Of a stretch of DNA of 64,000 nucleotides, positions 52,606 through 62,211 are shown one piece after another; positions within the stretch are counted from its first letter, which is position 1; every line of letters starts with the position of its first letter. This DNA is from Macrosoma leucophasiata (Eukaryota > Arthropoda > Insecta > Lepidoptera > Hedylidae). A model generated the notes under the pieces. The model was not told the DNA's origin. It saw only the letters and a program-made list of their open reading frames with translations, and ran no database searches. Position numbers and translations under genes: made by a program. The stretch is taken from contig JAWQUS010000026.1 of the NCBI GenBank assembly GCA_036365455.1, positions 10,682,001 through 10,746,000 on the forward strand, in the 5' to 3' direction.

Positions 52606-53149
52606 TTTGGTTCACGATAACATTTTATTAATTGCTTTCAACTTAACTTTAAGCTACAGTTTTTAAAAAAATATAGGTGTTTATGTTTTTAAGATGGATG
52701 ATTAGGTATGCTGTTCTGTAGGTATGAAGAAATGCAGTTAATTGGTGCGTAAAATAAGGCAAAAGAAATGATCAAGTTAGCAACGATATTACAACATTTA
52801 AAAAGAATACCGTAAAGTTCAATTAAGGAATATTTTAAGAAATAATATTTTCTGTGATAGTTACTGAATGAAATATATACATTTTTTATCTTCGACTCCT
52901 TAATTAAAATGTTCTCATCGTTGATTAAGGCCAAAAAGAGTTAGCATTTTATTAGTCTAGCCTTAACACGCTACGTGATGCATCAGTATGCAACCATGAT
53001 AGTCGGGCCAATACACGCTTAATGATGGCGGACACTATTCAATGTCACGCACGTGATAACTGCATGATTCAAAATTATTCTAACGTTATTTCGTTTCGAT
53101 CGGATGTAGAGAGATCCTCTGTAAAACATTTGACCATTATCTGCTAATT

Positions 53150-53225
53150 TATCTCGCGTATATTAAACTAAAATTATTATTTAAAATCGAACCCGACGTT
53201 TCGGTCGCTTTTGAGCTTCCGTGGT
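53150..53225 (+). repeat. Dispersed repeat J, copy 2
   Basis: 'acgtttcggtcgcttttgag' and 'cttccgtggtctcgg'. Confidence 0.6.
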
Positions 53226-53650
53226 CTCGGAACTGAAATGAAAATGAAATGAACTATTGCTAATAGAATTTTAGTATCCCATTTAATATAAAATAAACTA
53301 GCGATTTAAAAAACAAGCGTTCTATTGGCCTGATAGAATGCAGCCCTGATAGCTGGGACAATACGCGTACAATGAGGACAAACGTCATTAATTCTATAGA
53401 ATATTTATTCCAGTTACACCATTATAATGTTACGCACTGGATAACTGCAGCATTGAACATAGTTTGCAAATTATTATAATGTGTTCCGATCTCGTGTGCA
53501 GAGGGTTATTCATCCTCTTCAAAACGTTCAACCATTATTTGCTAAATATTAGAGTTAGATTTATAGAAACAGAAAAAAAAAGTTATGATGCAAATTTTTT
53601 AGTTAAATTTTAGTATTCGTCATTCTCAAAAGGCTCTTAATTTTAATACC

Positions 53651-53780
53651 ATTTTTTTTTTACAAGCATGCAGTACAACCTTAAGACACCCACACAAAGA
53701 CCAAGGTCAAAATGCAGATGCGTTACCACTCTTGAGGCCTTAGGTGTTATGCCTCTGTGCCGGAAATTACAGGGCCGTAG
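53651..53780 (-). mobile_element. SINE-like family A, 3' part
   Basis: Poly-T, then 'acaagcatgcagtacaacc' to 'ttacagggccgtag'; a part of the family is deleted near the tail. Confidence 0.7.
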
Positions 53781-53999
53781 ACTATATAATAAGTAGTGTG
53801 AAAGCAACGGTTAGACTAGGCAATAATCATAAGTTGAAAAAAAAGCTTTCTATTGGCTTAGCCTTACAACGCTATACGCATTATACAATACGCGTTCAAT
53901 GATGACAGAGACCATTCATTCAGTATAATATTTAATCCAGTTACACAATTGTAACGTTACGCACTAGATAACTGCAGGATTAAACATGATCTGTATTCA

Positions 54000-54340
54000 G
54001 TTTGTATTGGGTTTAATTAAAATGGTACGAAACTAAGGGAAGGGTCCAAAGTGGACGGTATATTGGATGTGTTACAAAGGCAGGGGGTTCAATGTTCTTG
54101 TATAAATAAACGAAGCTGACATTTTGAGCTTATATGAGATTAGTTTGTCGTTTAAGCAAAGTGCCAAAGATATCTTTGTAAAGTACATTATCACTAAAAC
54201 ACGTGTATGTGAATATTGCTTTTCTGTCACAGAGACTTACTTACCTATTTTTGTGGATAATGGTTCTTTGCTAGACCTAAAATCCCTTTTTTTTCATGGA
54301 CTCATGTAGACGGCACGTCTTAAAACGGCACTGGTCGTCG
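54000..54340. other. No gene seen
   Basis: A 61-codon frame at 54124-54309 without motif. Confidence 0.45.
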
Positions 54341-54348
54341 GCAAACGC

Positions 54349-54387
54349 CTCCAGTACACCGCGGCCGGTGGCCCGTGTTGCTCTATG
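54349..54387 (+). mobile_element. 39-bp remnant of MITE D with intact 8-bp duplication
   Basis: Only the right end of family D remains ('ccgcggccggtggcccgtgt' then TGCTCTATG), yet GCAAACGC is found directly on both sides (54341-54348 and 54388-54395). Left end and body are gone up to the duplication. Confidence 0.85.
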
Positions 54388-54640
54388 GCAAACGCAGAGG
54401 ACAGTCTCAGCCTTAAAAAAAATAATTGTGTAACTGCTTTAAAGAGACCTCTGTGGGTCCGAAACTCGGCTTAGCGCATTGCAGAGGGATACAGAAGACA
54501 TATGCGATTAGGGATGGGACCTAAAACACTGGCGCGGTGATACTGTAACAGTATGCTCATGTGGACGTGAGCATAGAAACACATTTACCACTAAGCGCAA
54601 TCATGCGTGGAACCGAAACGGTACGTGGCTACATATCCTG

Positions 54641-54756
54641 GACTGGTGCCAGAGCTCCTGTGATGGAGCTCATGGGTATAGGCACCACCGTACTACCTAA
54701 TCTATTTCCCATTAAATAGTGTTCAGCGCTACCGTGTTCACGTGGCAAAATACGGC
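54641..54756 (+). mobile_element. SINE-like family A, 5' fragment, diverged
   Basis: 'gactggtgccagagctcctg' and 'ataggcaccaccgtactacc'. Confidence 0.6.
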
Positions 54757-55542
54757 TTTATATGTTCTTTATAGAATCGTAAACTATGCATGATCTTTAG
54801 CAAAGTTGTTGTGCATAGAAGATTTCTGAATTGGTTAGACCAATTTTTAAGAGATGGCGCCGCTGTCATTTTTAGTTGGTGGCGTAACTAATTTAGCAAC
54901 GTGCAGTTATAAAATAAATATCAATAAATTTTTGAAGATTAATTTTTTGAGGGTAATGAGGCTGGCAGTAGCCGGGAATGGTCGGGATGCTATTTCTAAA
55001 ATATAGTTTTAATACGTATCATAACAGGAAAACTACAGGAAGTTTATGGTATTAAAAAAAAATGGAAATATCTCTAGTGTAACTCAGCCGTATTTTTTAG
55101 GGAAATCACCTACTAGTAACATACGGTTACCAAATGTTCTCATCGATTCATTTCACAATCCAAAAAGAACGTAACGGTTGTTTTTCTGAGTCGAGAATGA
55201 GATAAATAGTACCCATTCACGCGTTCATTCATTCAATCATTTATTCATGGGCCGGAGGAAGTGTGTAATGTTCCGTTTGTGTTTGCTATTTTTGCGATAC
55301 GGTGGTTTAGCATCTGTCTGCTCATTCACCTGATTTGAATTTATTTATTTGTAAAACATTTGTTCGGGAACTTGTTTTTCGTAACGGAATTTAAATTATT
55401 CATATTTGTACTTCACAAATTGAAAACAAAGGAAAGGTGACAAAATATGATGATTTGTAAGAAAAACAGTAAAAACAACAACTTCATTTTCCTATACAAA
55501 TAGTTTGTACCTGCAAATCTTCGACTCATAATTTAATTCTAA
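54757..55542. other. No gene seen
   Basis: AT-rich. No repeat family recognised. Confidence 0.45.
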
Positions 55543-55704
55543 GCTGGCATTGAAGCAGGTGTTGAGCTTGTAAAACATATATTTGGAGCTTGGGAGGAAT
55601 CTCTAGGGGTATTCTGTGACTTATCCAAAGCATTCGACTGTGTGCAGCATAAAACATTCGACAGAAAATTATATCACTATGGTTTATATGATAACAGTGT
55701 GTAA
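55543..55704 (+). pseudogene. LINE reverse transcriptase palm fragment
   Basis: Open from 55543 to TAA at 55702-55704: AGIEAGVELV, then ESLGVFCDLSKAFDCVQHKT and RKLYHYGLYDN. This is motif A of a non-LTR reverse transcriptase with its catalytic Asp (compare GLFLDLSSAFDCVDH in the LINE at 40807). Only about 50 codons survive. Upstream and downstream are not element-like, so it is a small isolated relic, probably of a Jockey/CR1-type LINE. Confidence 0.75.
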
Positions 55705-56280
55705 CATTTTGCTACGTGTTAAGAATGTAATATAAATGCTCCCATACTGGTTCAACCCACTATAATTATCATATCGTTTAACACGGATCAGCCATTCGAG
55801 GAAGCTGGTTGTGCCTCAACCAGCTAATATAGGTAAAATTGCACTTACATAAATTTATTACATAAGTTATAATTTGTTATATCGTGTTATTATTATTGTT
55901 AGTGTAATATTTTGTAACATGAATTTGTATAAAATCATCATCAATTTATAGCTTTTGCAACAATTTGTTAAGTTAGACAACATGTCATGTAACATTTACT
56001 AACGCTAAACTACAGTGTGAGAACACCTTAAGGTGTCCAAATTCCTATAAATAGTAATTTATCATAGCTTGACAAGTTTTATTAGTATCGTAAAATTGAG
56101 CAAACCAGAGATAGGACTGTCGTAAATTTTTCGCTTGATCCATAAGACATGAGGCCGTGAGCTTATACGAGTATATGTAAGCAGTTACATAAGTAAAAAT
56201 AAGATTGTATCCTGGTCATTGTGATTCATTTCAATAGATTTTAGGAGCAAAAGTAAGCAATTCTTACACTGGGTCGCACC
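55705..56280. other. No gene seen
   Basis: AT-rich. Nothing recognised. Confidence 0.5.
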
Positions 56281-56399
56281 AAGATATTTGTTAAAGTTAA
56301 AGTCACTGTAACACTTTACATCCTTTTCTAACTTTGACAGATTTCTTTAAGTTGGAGAAGGATGTGAAATGTTACAATAACTTTAACAAAGATATTTGT
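56281..56399. repeat. Imperfect 50-bp inverted repeat (about 120-base foldback)
   Basis: Left 'gatatttgttaaagtta' with 'tttacatccttttctaact', and right 'agttggagaaggatgtgaaa' with 'taactttaacaaagatattt', pair with a few mismatches and one internal bulge. Loop about 16 bases. Confidence 0.85.
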
Positions 56400-57084
56400 T
56401 CTGCGTTCTGCGTTTTTGTGATGGGTAAAAAATGTGAAACTCGCGTCAGGACACGTGACTCTGATAGAAAATGCGTAAGACGGACACGTGACCAGAATTG
56501 CCCAGAATTGTTGTGGTGATGGTGGCGGTGGTGGTCAAAAATGCGCAACGTTAATATTCCAGTTTTCTCTTCTGCCCGCACTCCCGGAGTGCAACCCGTT
56601 GTTATTTTATCCACATAAGTACACTGCAAGTAAATTAATATTTAAACAGTTTCTTTTTCGGGTTGTTGAGTTCTAATGATAAAGTTTTCAAAGGTGTGAA
56701 TGAAATTAAGATGGTTCATAAGGTATGTTCAAGAGAGTCATAATATGGTGTTTGATCTAAAGTATCTTTCGCTAATTGCAAAGTATTATTGTAGCAGAAA
56801 TCACAATGTCGCACTACCTAAATACTAATTGCTAACTTTTTTACAACACTTCGTAAAAATAAAGTAAGAATTCCATGGGTTATTTAATATGTAGGTAGTA
56901 TGTACCATACCATATATACCGCATGTGCAAAATATAAAAAATATTTTTTTGTTAAAATTTTTCAATTACAAACGTGTTAAGGAACTCTAGGTAATTAAAA
57001 TATAAATTACTTAAAGATGCTAGTTAAAAATGGTCGTGTTCATGTCGTAGGACGTACCTGTCACAAATACTGACTCATCACGTG

Positions 57085-57245
57085 TCACCATCTCGATTGG
57101 TATATTGAAATTGACACAACGCCCTGCGCAATATCACCTTTCAATCGCCTTTCAAGTTATCTTCGGTAGAACGTAAAATTTGCTTGAGTATTAAAAAAAT
57201 GACTCGACATTTTTGTTAATGTGTTTTTAAGTAATTTTAATCTGT
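57085..57245 (+). repeat. Repeat P, copy 1
   Basis: 'ttgaaattgacacaacgccc' and 'cacctttcaatcgcctttca'. Copies 2 and 3 are at 60655-60830 and 61740-61930. Confidence 0.7.
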
Positions 57246-57261
57246 GAGTCAATATTACAGA

Positions 57262-57310
57262 CTAGCTGCTGCCCGCAACGTCGTCTGCGTGAAGACAGTA
57301 CAGCACCAAA
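57262..57310 (-). mobile_element. Helitron 3' terminus
   Basis: In reverse 'cagacgacgttgcgggcagcagCTAG' before T, about 230 bases downstream of the Helitron helicase remnant. Components match the 3' ends of H1 and H2. Confidence 0.6.
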
Positions 57311-57537
57311 CATACCTAAGATGCCAATGTCGCTTTAGCATTATAAGCAAACAACTTTTAAAAAAGCATTAAATTAAAGCTATAAGTTTTTTTGCAAGCA
57401 AAGCAAGTGAAGGGAGTCGTATGGGAATCCTGCTGAATTCAGTCATAAGATGTGACTGAAGGAAATAGAGAAAATAATGCAGGAATATATTCCCGGACAC
57501 AAAAGAGTAAAAAAAAAACGTACAAAGGTATCAAACC

Positions 57538-59127
57538 TTACGACACTTTCCTATTAACAACGTTGGTAGTTATTCTGCCGGGAGCCAAAATGTAAAGAGG
57601 GTCAGGACTGGTAACGCGGTAGCAAGCGACGTACAGTTGCCCGTGTGAGAAGCAACTCGTCCTGAGGTTAACACCCGCTGCCCTCAGTGTCTGCCCCTGC
57701 GACTTATTGATGGTCATCGCGAAGCAAACATTCAACTGTACGCGCTTGAACTGGAACGTGAAGTTATGAGGTATGAGGGGAATGCGTGGTATAAATACTG
57801 CCACACCAATGATACAACCCGAAAGAATTTCCACCTCAATGGTGTGTCTGTGGAGCGAGATGGCTTTAAGGCGGGTCCCGTTATACAATTTCGGTGGAGA
57901 TAAGTTCCGAAGAAGCATAATCGGGACACCTACCGGAAGTCCGCTTGCTGACAGGAAGACCATGGAATAATGTGTGGCATTATCTTGCTCGACGATAGTA
58001 TTTATGGAGGTGTAGACCACTTCATTTCCTATTATTTGCTACAGCCTGATCATTTTTGGGCGTCAAAATGGCCCGCTCACACACCCAAAACGTTGTATTC
58101 TGCTGGTGCGGTATACGACTGATGTCCCTGTAGACACCGAGAATGAGTTCTTCTAAGCTGGATACTTCTCTGCCGGAAGACTCTGGAAGCACCATCTGTC
58201 CACCTCTCTCTTCTGGTAGAGTGCTTTCGCGAAGACTTAGAAGGACATCAGAAAATTCTTGAGCACGTGCATTGTCGCTGAGCCGAGCTCTCATATTAAT
58301 GGTCAAGGGCAGCGTACGAACTCGTTAAGATCGTGACAACAAAGCATTTACCTCGTCAGCCCTCGATCTTCGCGTCACCACGGGAAGCGTTTTCCGGAAA
58401 TCGCCAGCGAACAGTAATGTGACACCACCCACTCAAACTGTGTCAGCAATTCCCCACAACGCTACAGCAATAGCAATTTTGCCTTGCCTCCTGACCTCTG
58501 CTAGTATGCCAGTGGTAACAAATGATTTCCTGTTCCACCAGGAGCATTCAAGAAAAACATTTTACCCTGGTTTTACCCAACGCTTTCAAAGACGGTATCA
58601 TAAATTAATTTTTGCTCTGAAGAGAACAAAGCGACATGGTCATTTCGTCCGGATCGTAATTTGTCACAGCATTATACTCACAATTTCTACGGTCTTGATG
58701 GGGTGATGATTGGGGAGCTTTTGATAGTTCAATCGGAGGTGGAAATGACCACATCTTGAAATGAACTAAGACAGGTGTTCAGCATGCGTTCATTAGTTAC
58801 TTCGACTTCGTCTCCAGTAGCACATGTCTCAAAGCTCATAGAAAATCTTCAGAAAGATGATGGCGATACTTCTCCGCCACTGACGCTTGCCTCCGCGAGG
58901 GTGTCATTCCAGTTTTGGTCACCGTCAAGAAGGTGACGTGCTACGCAGGCTGCGCGGTAAGTGGGATACTCCACGCCATCAAATGTCCTCAGAAATCGAA
59001 ATACGTTGGGCCTCGGACCGTGTGAAGTAACAACCGCAGGCAATAGCTTTCGCATGGCATTATTTGGATGCACGATACCTATTAACCTTACCAAATGCGG
59101 TGTCCTTGAAAATTCTCGGATATTCAT
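57538..59127 (-). pseudogene. Helitron Rep/helicase, C-terminal half, decayed
   Basis: Helitrons move by rolling-circle replication using a protein with a Rep nuclease and a Pif1-like helicase. In reverse, 59127-58849 encodes the linker with LRTFDGVEYPTYRAA and NWNDTLAEASV. The helicase follows: Walker A near 58530-58560 reads APGGTGN, so the key Lys after GTG is replaced by Asn. After breaks, QGKIAIAVAL appears (58470 region), then FAGDFRKTLPVVTRRSRAD (58385-58410, motif II/III), TINMRARLS (58300), then SASGLPVGVPIMLLRNLSPP, FAMTINKSQGQTLRAAGV and HGQLYVACYRVTSPD (motifs V-VI) down to 57538. There are several stops and frameshifts, and the loop before GVPIMLL is shortened. The Rep domain is missing. 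A second copy in opposite orientation starts at 63172. Confidence 0.85.
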
Positions 59128-60128
59128 GCGAAATTTGAAGTAAATCCATTAAGTAATTTTGAGTTTAGCCCGGACATACATACAGACAAACAACAACAGA
59201 CAGACAAACACTATATTTGGCTTCGATATCGATAGTAGATCACGCCCCAAATATTCTTTAAAACAAATAAATCTATGTACAGTTTTGACTTTTCTACGAT
59301 TTTAAAGATTCACAGCTCTTCCCCCGTAGGAGATAGCATGATAATATGTAGCTTATATGTTGACCGGACCGGTTAGTAATATTCATGCAAAATTTGAAGT
59401 AAATCCATTTAGTACTTTTTGAGTTTAGCCCGGACATACATACAGACAAACAGACAGAAAATCTGAAAACTATATTTATGGCTTCGATTTCTATTGCAGA
59501 TCACGTCCCAAGTATTCTTTAAAAAAATATTCAATCTACAGTCTTTTTTTTCTTACGATATTATTAAATGTAGAGATTCCCGTGGGAATGAGTGATTTTC
59601 CCGCAGTAAAAAGTAGCCTAAATGTTGGCCAGGCTCAATATCTATACACCACAAAAAGTTTCATTCGAATCCGTCCAGTATCTTTGGAGATTAGCCTGGA
59701 CAAAGGAACAAACAGACAAACAGACAAACAGACAAACCGACAAACAGACAGACAAAAAAAATAAAAATGATTGAAAAGTGTTCTAATACTATTTTAACAT
59801 CGCCCCCGATTAGTTTTTCGTAAAAATTTACAATGTACAGACACGCGGATTTTACTGTTTTATTATAAGTATATAGATATTGCAAATCACGAGTGCGGCC
59901 TGTGCTTGATTGTAGTTAGATTTCTCGATGTATACATGTACAGTGTGTCAGTGTGCGTGTTTTAGCCAATCGACTCCTGCTCTCACTTACTCGTATGTTA
60001 TAGGCATTTAAACGAGTACAAACTATAGATACGACAGCTAAGCGTTCACCGCGCTCCTGAATTGCAATGGTAATGGTTTGTAGTTGATTGCTCTTTTTCT
60101 AATTTTATGTAACTTTCTCTTAACCATT
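57853..60128 (+). repeat. Left arm of large inverted repeat
   Basis: Pairs with 62212-64000. The outer part is the Helitron helicase; the inner part is two to three copies of a 'gtaaatccattaagtaattt' / 'gcccggacatacatacagac' module (59127-59760) and a non-coding block to 60128. It very likely continues below 57853, beyond what the right arm shows. Confidence 0.85.
59707..59757 (+). repeat. (ACAAACAG)n microsatellite
   Basis: Degenerate ACAAACAG run. The right arm has a shortened counterpart near 62575-62620. Confidence 0.85.
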
Positions 60129-60310
60129 GATTTAGCAAACGATGTACTTGTGACTAATGTGTATGTGTGACACTGCATGTGAACAAAGTCACAGACGATC
60201 CATTTGCATAAGTAACTATCCCTAAATCTCAAAGTTGCAAGTAAAAGCCACAATATTGCAATTTAAGAACTTGAAGAAACCATGACAACTGCTGCTAGTC
60301 ACCATCTCGA
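59880..60310 (+). repeat. Tandem unit 1 in the centre of the inverted repeat
   Basis: 'cgagtgcggcc', 'gtcagtgtgcgtgttt', 'gacagctaagcgttcaccgc' and 'ccatgacaactgctgctag'. It recurs with two insertions at 60836-61700. Confidence 0.75.
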
Positions 60311-60621
60311 TTAACCTTAAATATAATATATATGTATAAGTCTGTTTTACTACATGAAAGAAATAAACCTTGTGTTGCTGTAAAGAAGATTTATTGTTAG
60401 TTTTTTTTATACAGAGACTATTTTATTTAGGTAATATAAAACAATATGAACTCAAACCTGTAAAGAAGAAACGACAATGAAAGTTTATTCTTTCACTTTT
60501 AAAACATAAAATAATATAATATTAAAAATGTTTGTAGGAATTGTGAAATTTGCATAAAAAACAAAACAAGAGGACAACACAAATACGGATTAATGTCATA
60601 TTTAGGAATCTAGTCATCTCG

Positions 60622-60656
60622 GTGAACGAAATGATTCTGCAGTGGCATCCTAACCT
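60622..60656 (-). repeat. Repeat N fragment
   Basis: 'gtgaacgaaatgattctgc' and 'ggcatcctaacctatg'. Confidence 0.65.
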
Positions 60657-60830
60657 ATGTTCACCTCGAGCGAAATTGAAATTGAAAAGACGCCAAGCGC
60701 AATTTCACCTTTCAATCACCTTTCAAATTAGCGCCGGTACAGCGTTAAATTCGCTTGAGTATTCAAACACGATTCAGAATTGTTGTTTACTTACTCATTA
60801 GATAATTTTAATATGTGTGTGTATGTTATA
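60655..60830 (+). repeat. Repeat P, copy 2
   Basis: 'cctcgagcgaaattgaaatt' and 'caatttcacctttcaatcac'. Confidence 0.8.
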
Positions 60831-61063
60831 GTTTTCGCAATTCATGGGTACGGCCGGCGTTTGGTTATGGTGTGATTTATTAGTGAATACATGTACAGGT
60901 GTGTCAGTGTGCGTGTTTACGGAGCGGCCAATCGACGCCCGCTGTCGCTTACGTTATAAGCATTTACACGAGTGTAGTCTATACGACAGCTAAGCGTTTA
61001 CCGCGCTTGTGAATTGCAATGAGTATGGTCTGTAGTCAATATTTACTTTTCTTCAAATTTTTT

Positions 61064-61208
61064 GTAATAATAATAATGGCAACCCATTATACGTCTCACT
61101 ACTGGGCACGAGTCTCTCACCTTTTTGGAGGGAGGCCTGGAGCTTACTCCATCACGCTGTTCCAATACGGATTGGTGGGGATACGGGTTAGTGGCCAACC
61201 CGCTGTGT
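61064..61208 (+). mobile_element. Retroposed LINE-like 3' end, (TAA)n start
   Basis: 'taataataataatggcaacc', 'gggcacgagtctctcacc' and 'gaggcctggagcttact'. Same family as 51130-51215. Tandem unit 1 lacks it. Confidence 0.65.
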
Positions 61209-61378
61209 AATTTTATGTAATCTTCTCTTAATGTGTGCCTGTAACACTGCAATGTGAATAGACACAGACGATCCATTGTGCTATTCGAATAAATAACAAT
61301 CCCTAAATCTTAAAGACGCAAGAAAAAGCTACAGAATATCGCAATTTTAGAACTTTAGAACCATGACAACTGCTGAGT

Positions 61379-61672
61379 CATAGAGCAACACTTAGGGGAG
61401 TAGCCATACGCAGGCTTTCCCCTCTGTAAAAGAACGAGCCCAAATGGGCCTATACACGTCATCTAGATGTTTAAATGTGTGCGTGAAATTGTTTCTGTAT
61501 TTTGTTAAGGTCAAGGTGTGAGTTTTGTAGTAATAGACGATTTATGTAGTGTGCGTGTGTGTCGCCGCACGCATTGCCCCCCGCTTAAAATTACAGAATA
61601 TTTTGCATCGGTAATAAACGCTATGGCTACTCCCCTCCAGTCCGCCGTGCCGGTGGCCCGTGTTGCTCTATG
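61379..61672 (+). mobile_element. hAT-type MITE family D, complete, empty site known
   Basis: 294 bp, CATAGAGCAACAC and its exact inverse GTGTTGCTCTATG at the ends. TGCTGAGT on both sides (61371-61378, 61673-61680). The paralogous empty site is at about 60281-60310 ('ccatgacaactgctgctagt'). Confidence 0.9.
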
Positions 61673-61739
61673 TGCTGAGTCGTCGCCATCTCGATTTGCC
61701 TTAAAAATAAATATATTGTAGAGAAATAAATACACGTCG

Positions 61740-61930
61740 ACCTGTTTACCTCGAGCGAAATTGAAATTGACAAGACGCCAAGCGCAATTTCACCCTTCAA
61801 TCACCTTTCAAGTTATCTCCGGTACAATGTTAAATTTGCTAGAGTATTCAAACACGACTCGAGATTCTTGTTGATGTGCTCATTATGGAATTTTAATGTG
61901 TGTGTTTATGTTAATACAGGAAGTGTTTGT
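61740..61930 (+). repeat. Repeat P, copy 3
   Basis: 'cctcgagcgaaattgaaatt' to 'aattttaatgtgtgtgttta'. Confidence 0.8.
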
Positions 61931-61979
61931 AGCGTGTGTTTAGAGAAAGGGTGAATGTACAAGTTCCGTTCAGAGTTAT

Positions 61980-62190
61980 TTTTTTAATGTTATGAAAGTG
62001 GCAAACAAGCTTGCAGTTCACATTGATGTTAAGTGATGACTGCAACCTATAGACACCTGCACAAAGACCTGAGGTCAAAATGCAGATGCGTTACCACTCC
62101 TGAGGCCTAAGGTGTTATGCCTCTGTGCCGGGAATCCCTAAAGGCCGTACATTACACGATAGTGCTGAACACTACCATTTAGCGACAAGT
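61980..62190 (-). mobile_element. SINE-like family A, with middle deletion
   Basis: 'gaaagtggcaaacaagcttg' to 'ggccgtacatta', then directly 'cacgatagtgctgaacacta' to 'tttagcgacaagta'; the part between is missing. Confidence 0.8.
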
Positions 62191-62211
62191 ATGTGGTGGT
62201 GTATGTGGTGG

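Larger units (their letters stand above)
52950..53995 (+). repeat. Three diverged units of about 220 bp
   Basis: Units near 52950, 53320 and 53848 share 'tctattggcttagcctt', 'aatacgcgttcaatgatg' and 'cgttacgcactagataactg' with changes. Repeat J and a family A copy interrupt them. Confidence 0.7.
60836..61700 (+). repeat. Tandem unit 2, carrying two insertions
   Basis: Follows 59880-60310 in order, but is broken by a LINE-like 3' end (61064-61208) and MITE D (61379-61672). Confidence 0.75.

Noticed and set aside
57773..58706. Plus-strand frames over the Helitron region
   Set aside because: They are antisense to the helicase motifs.
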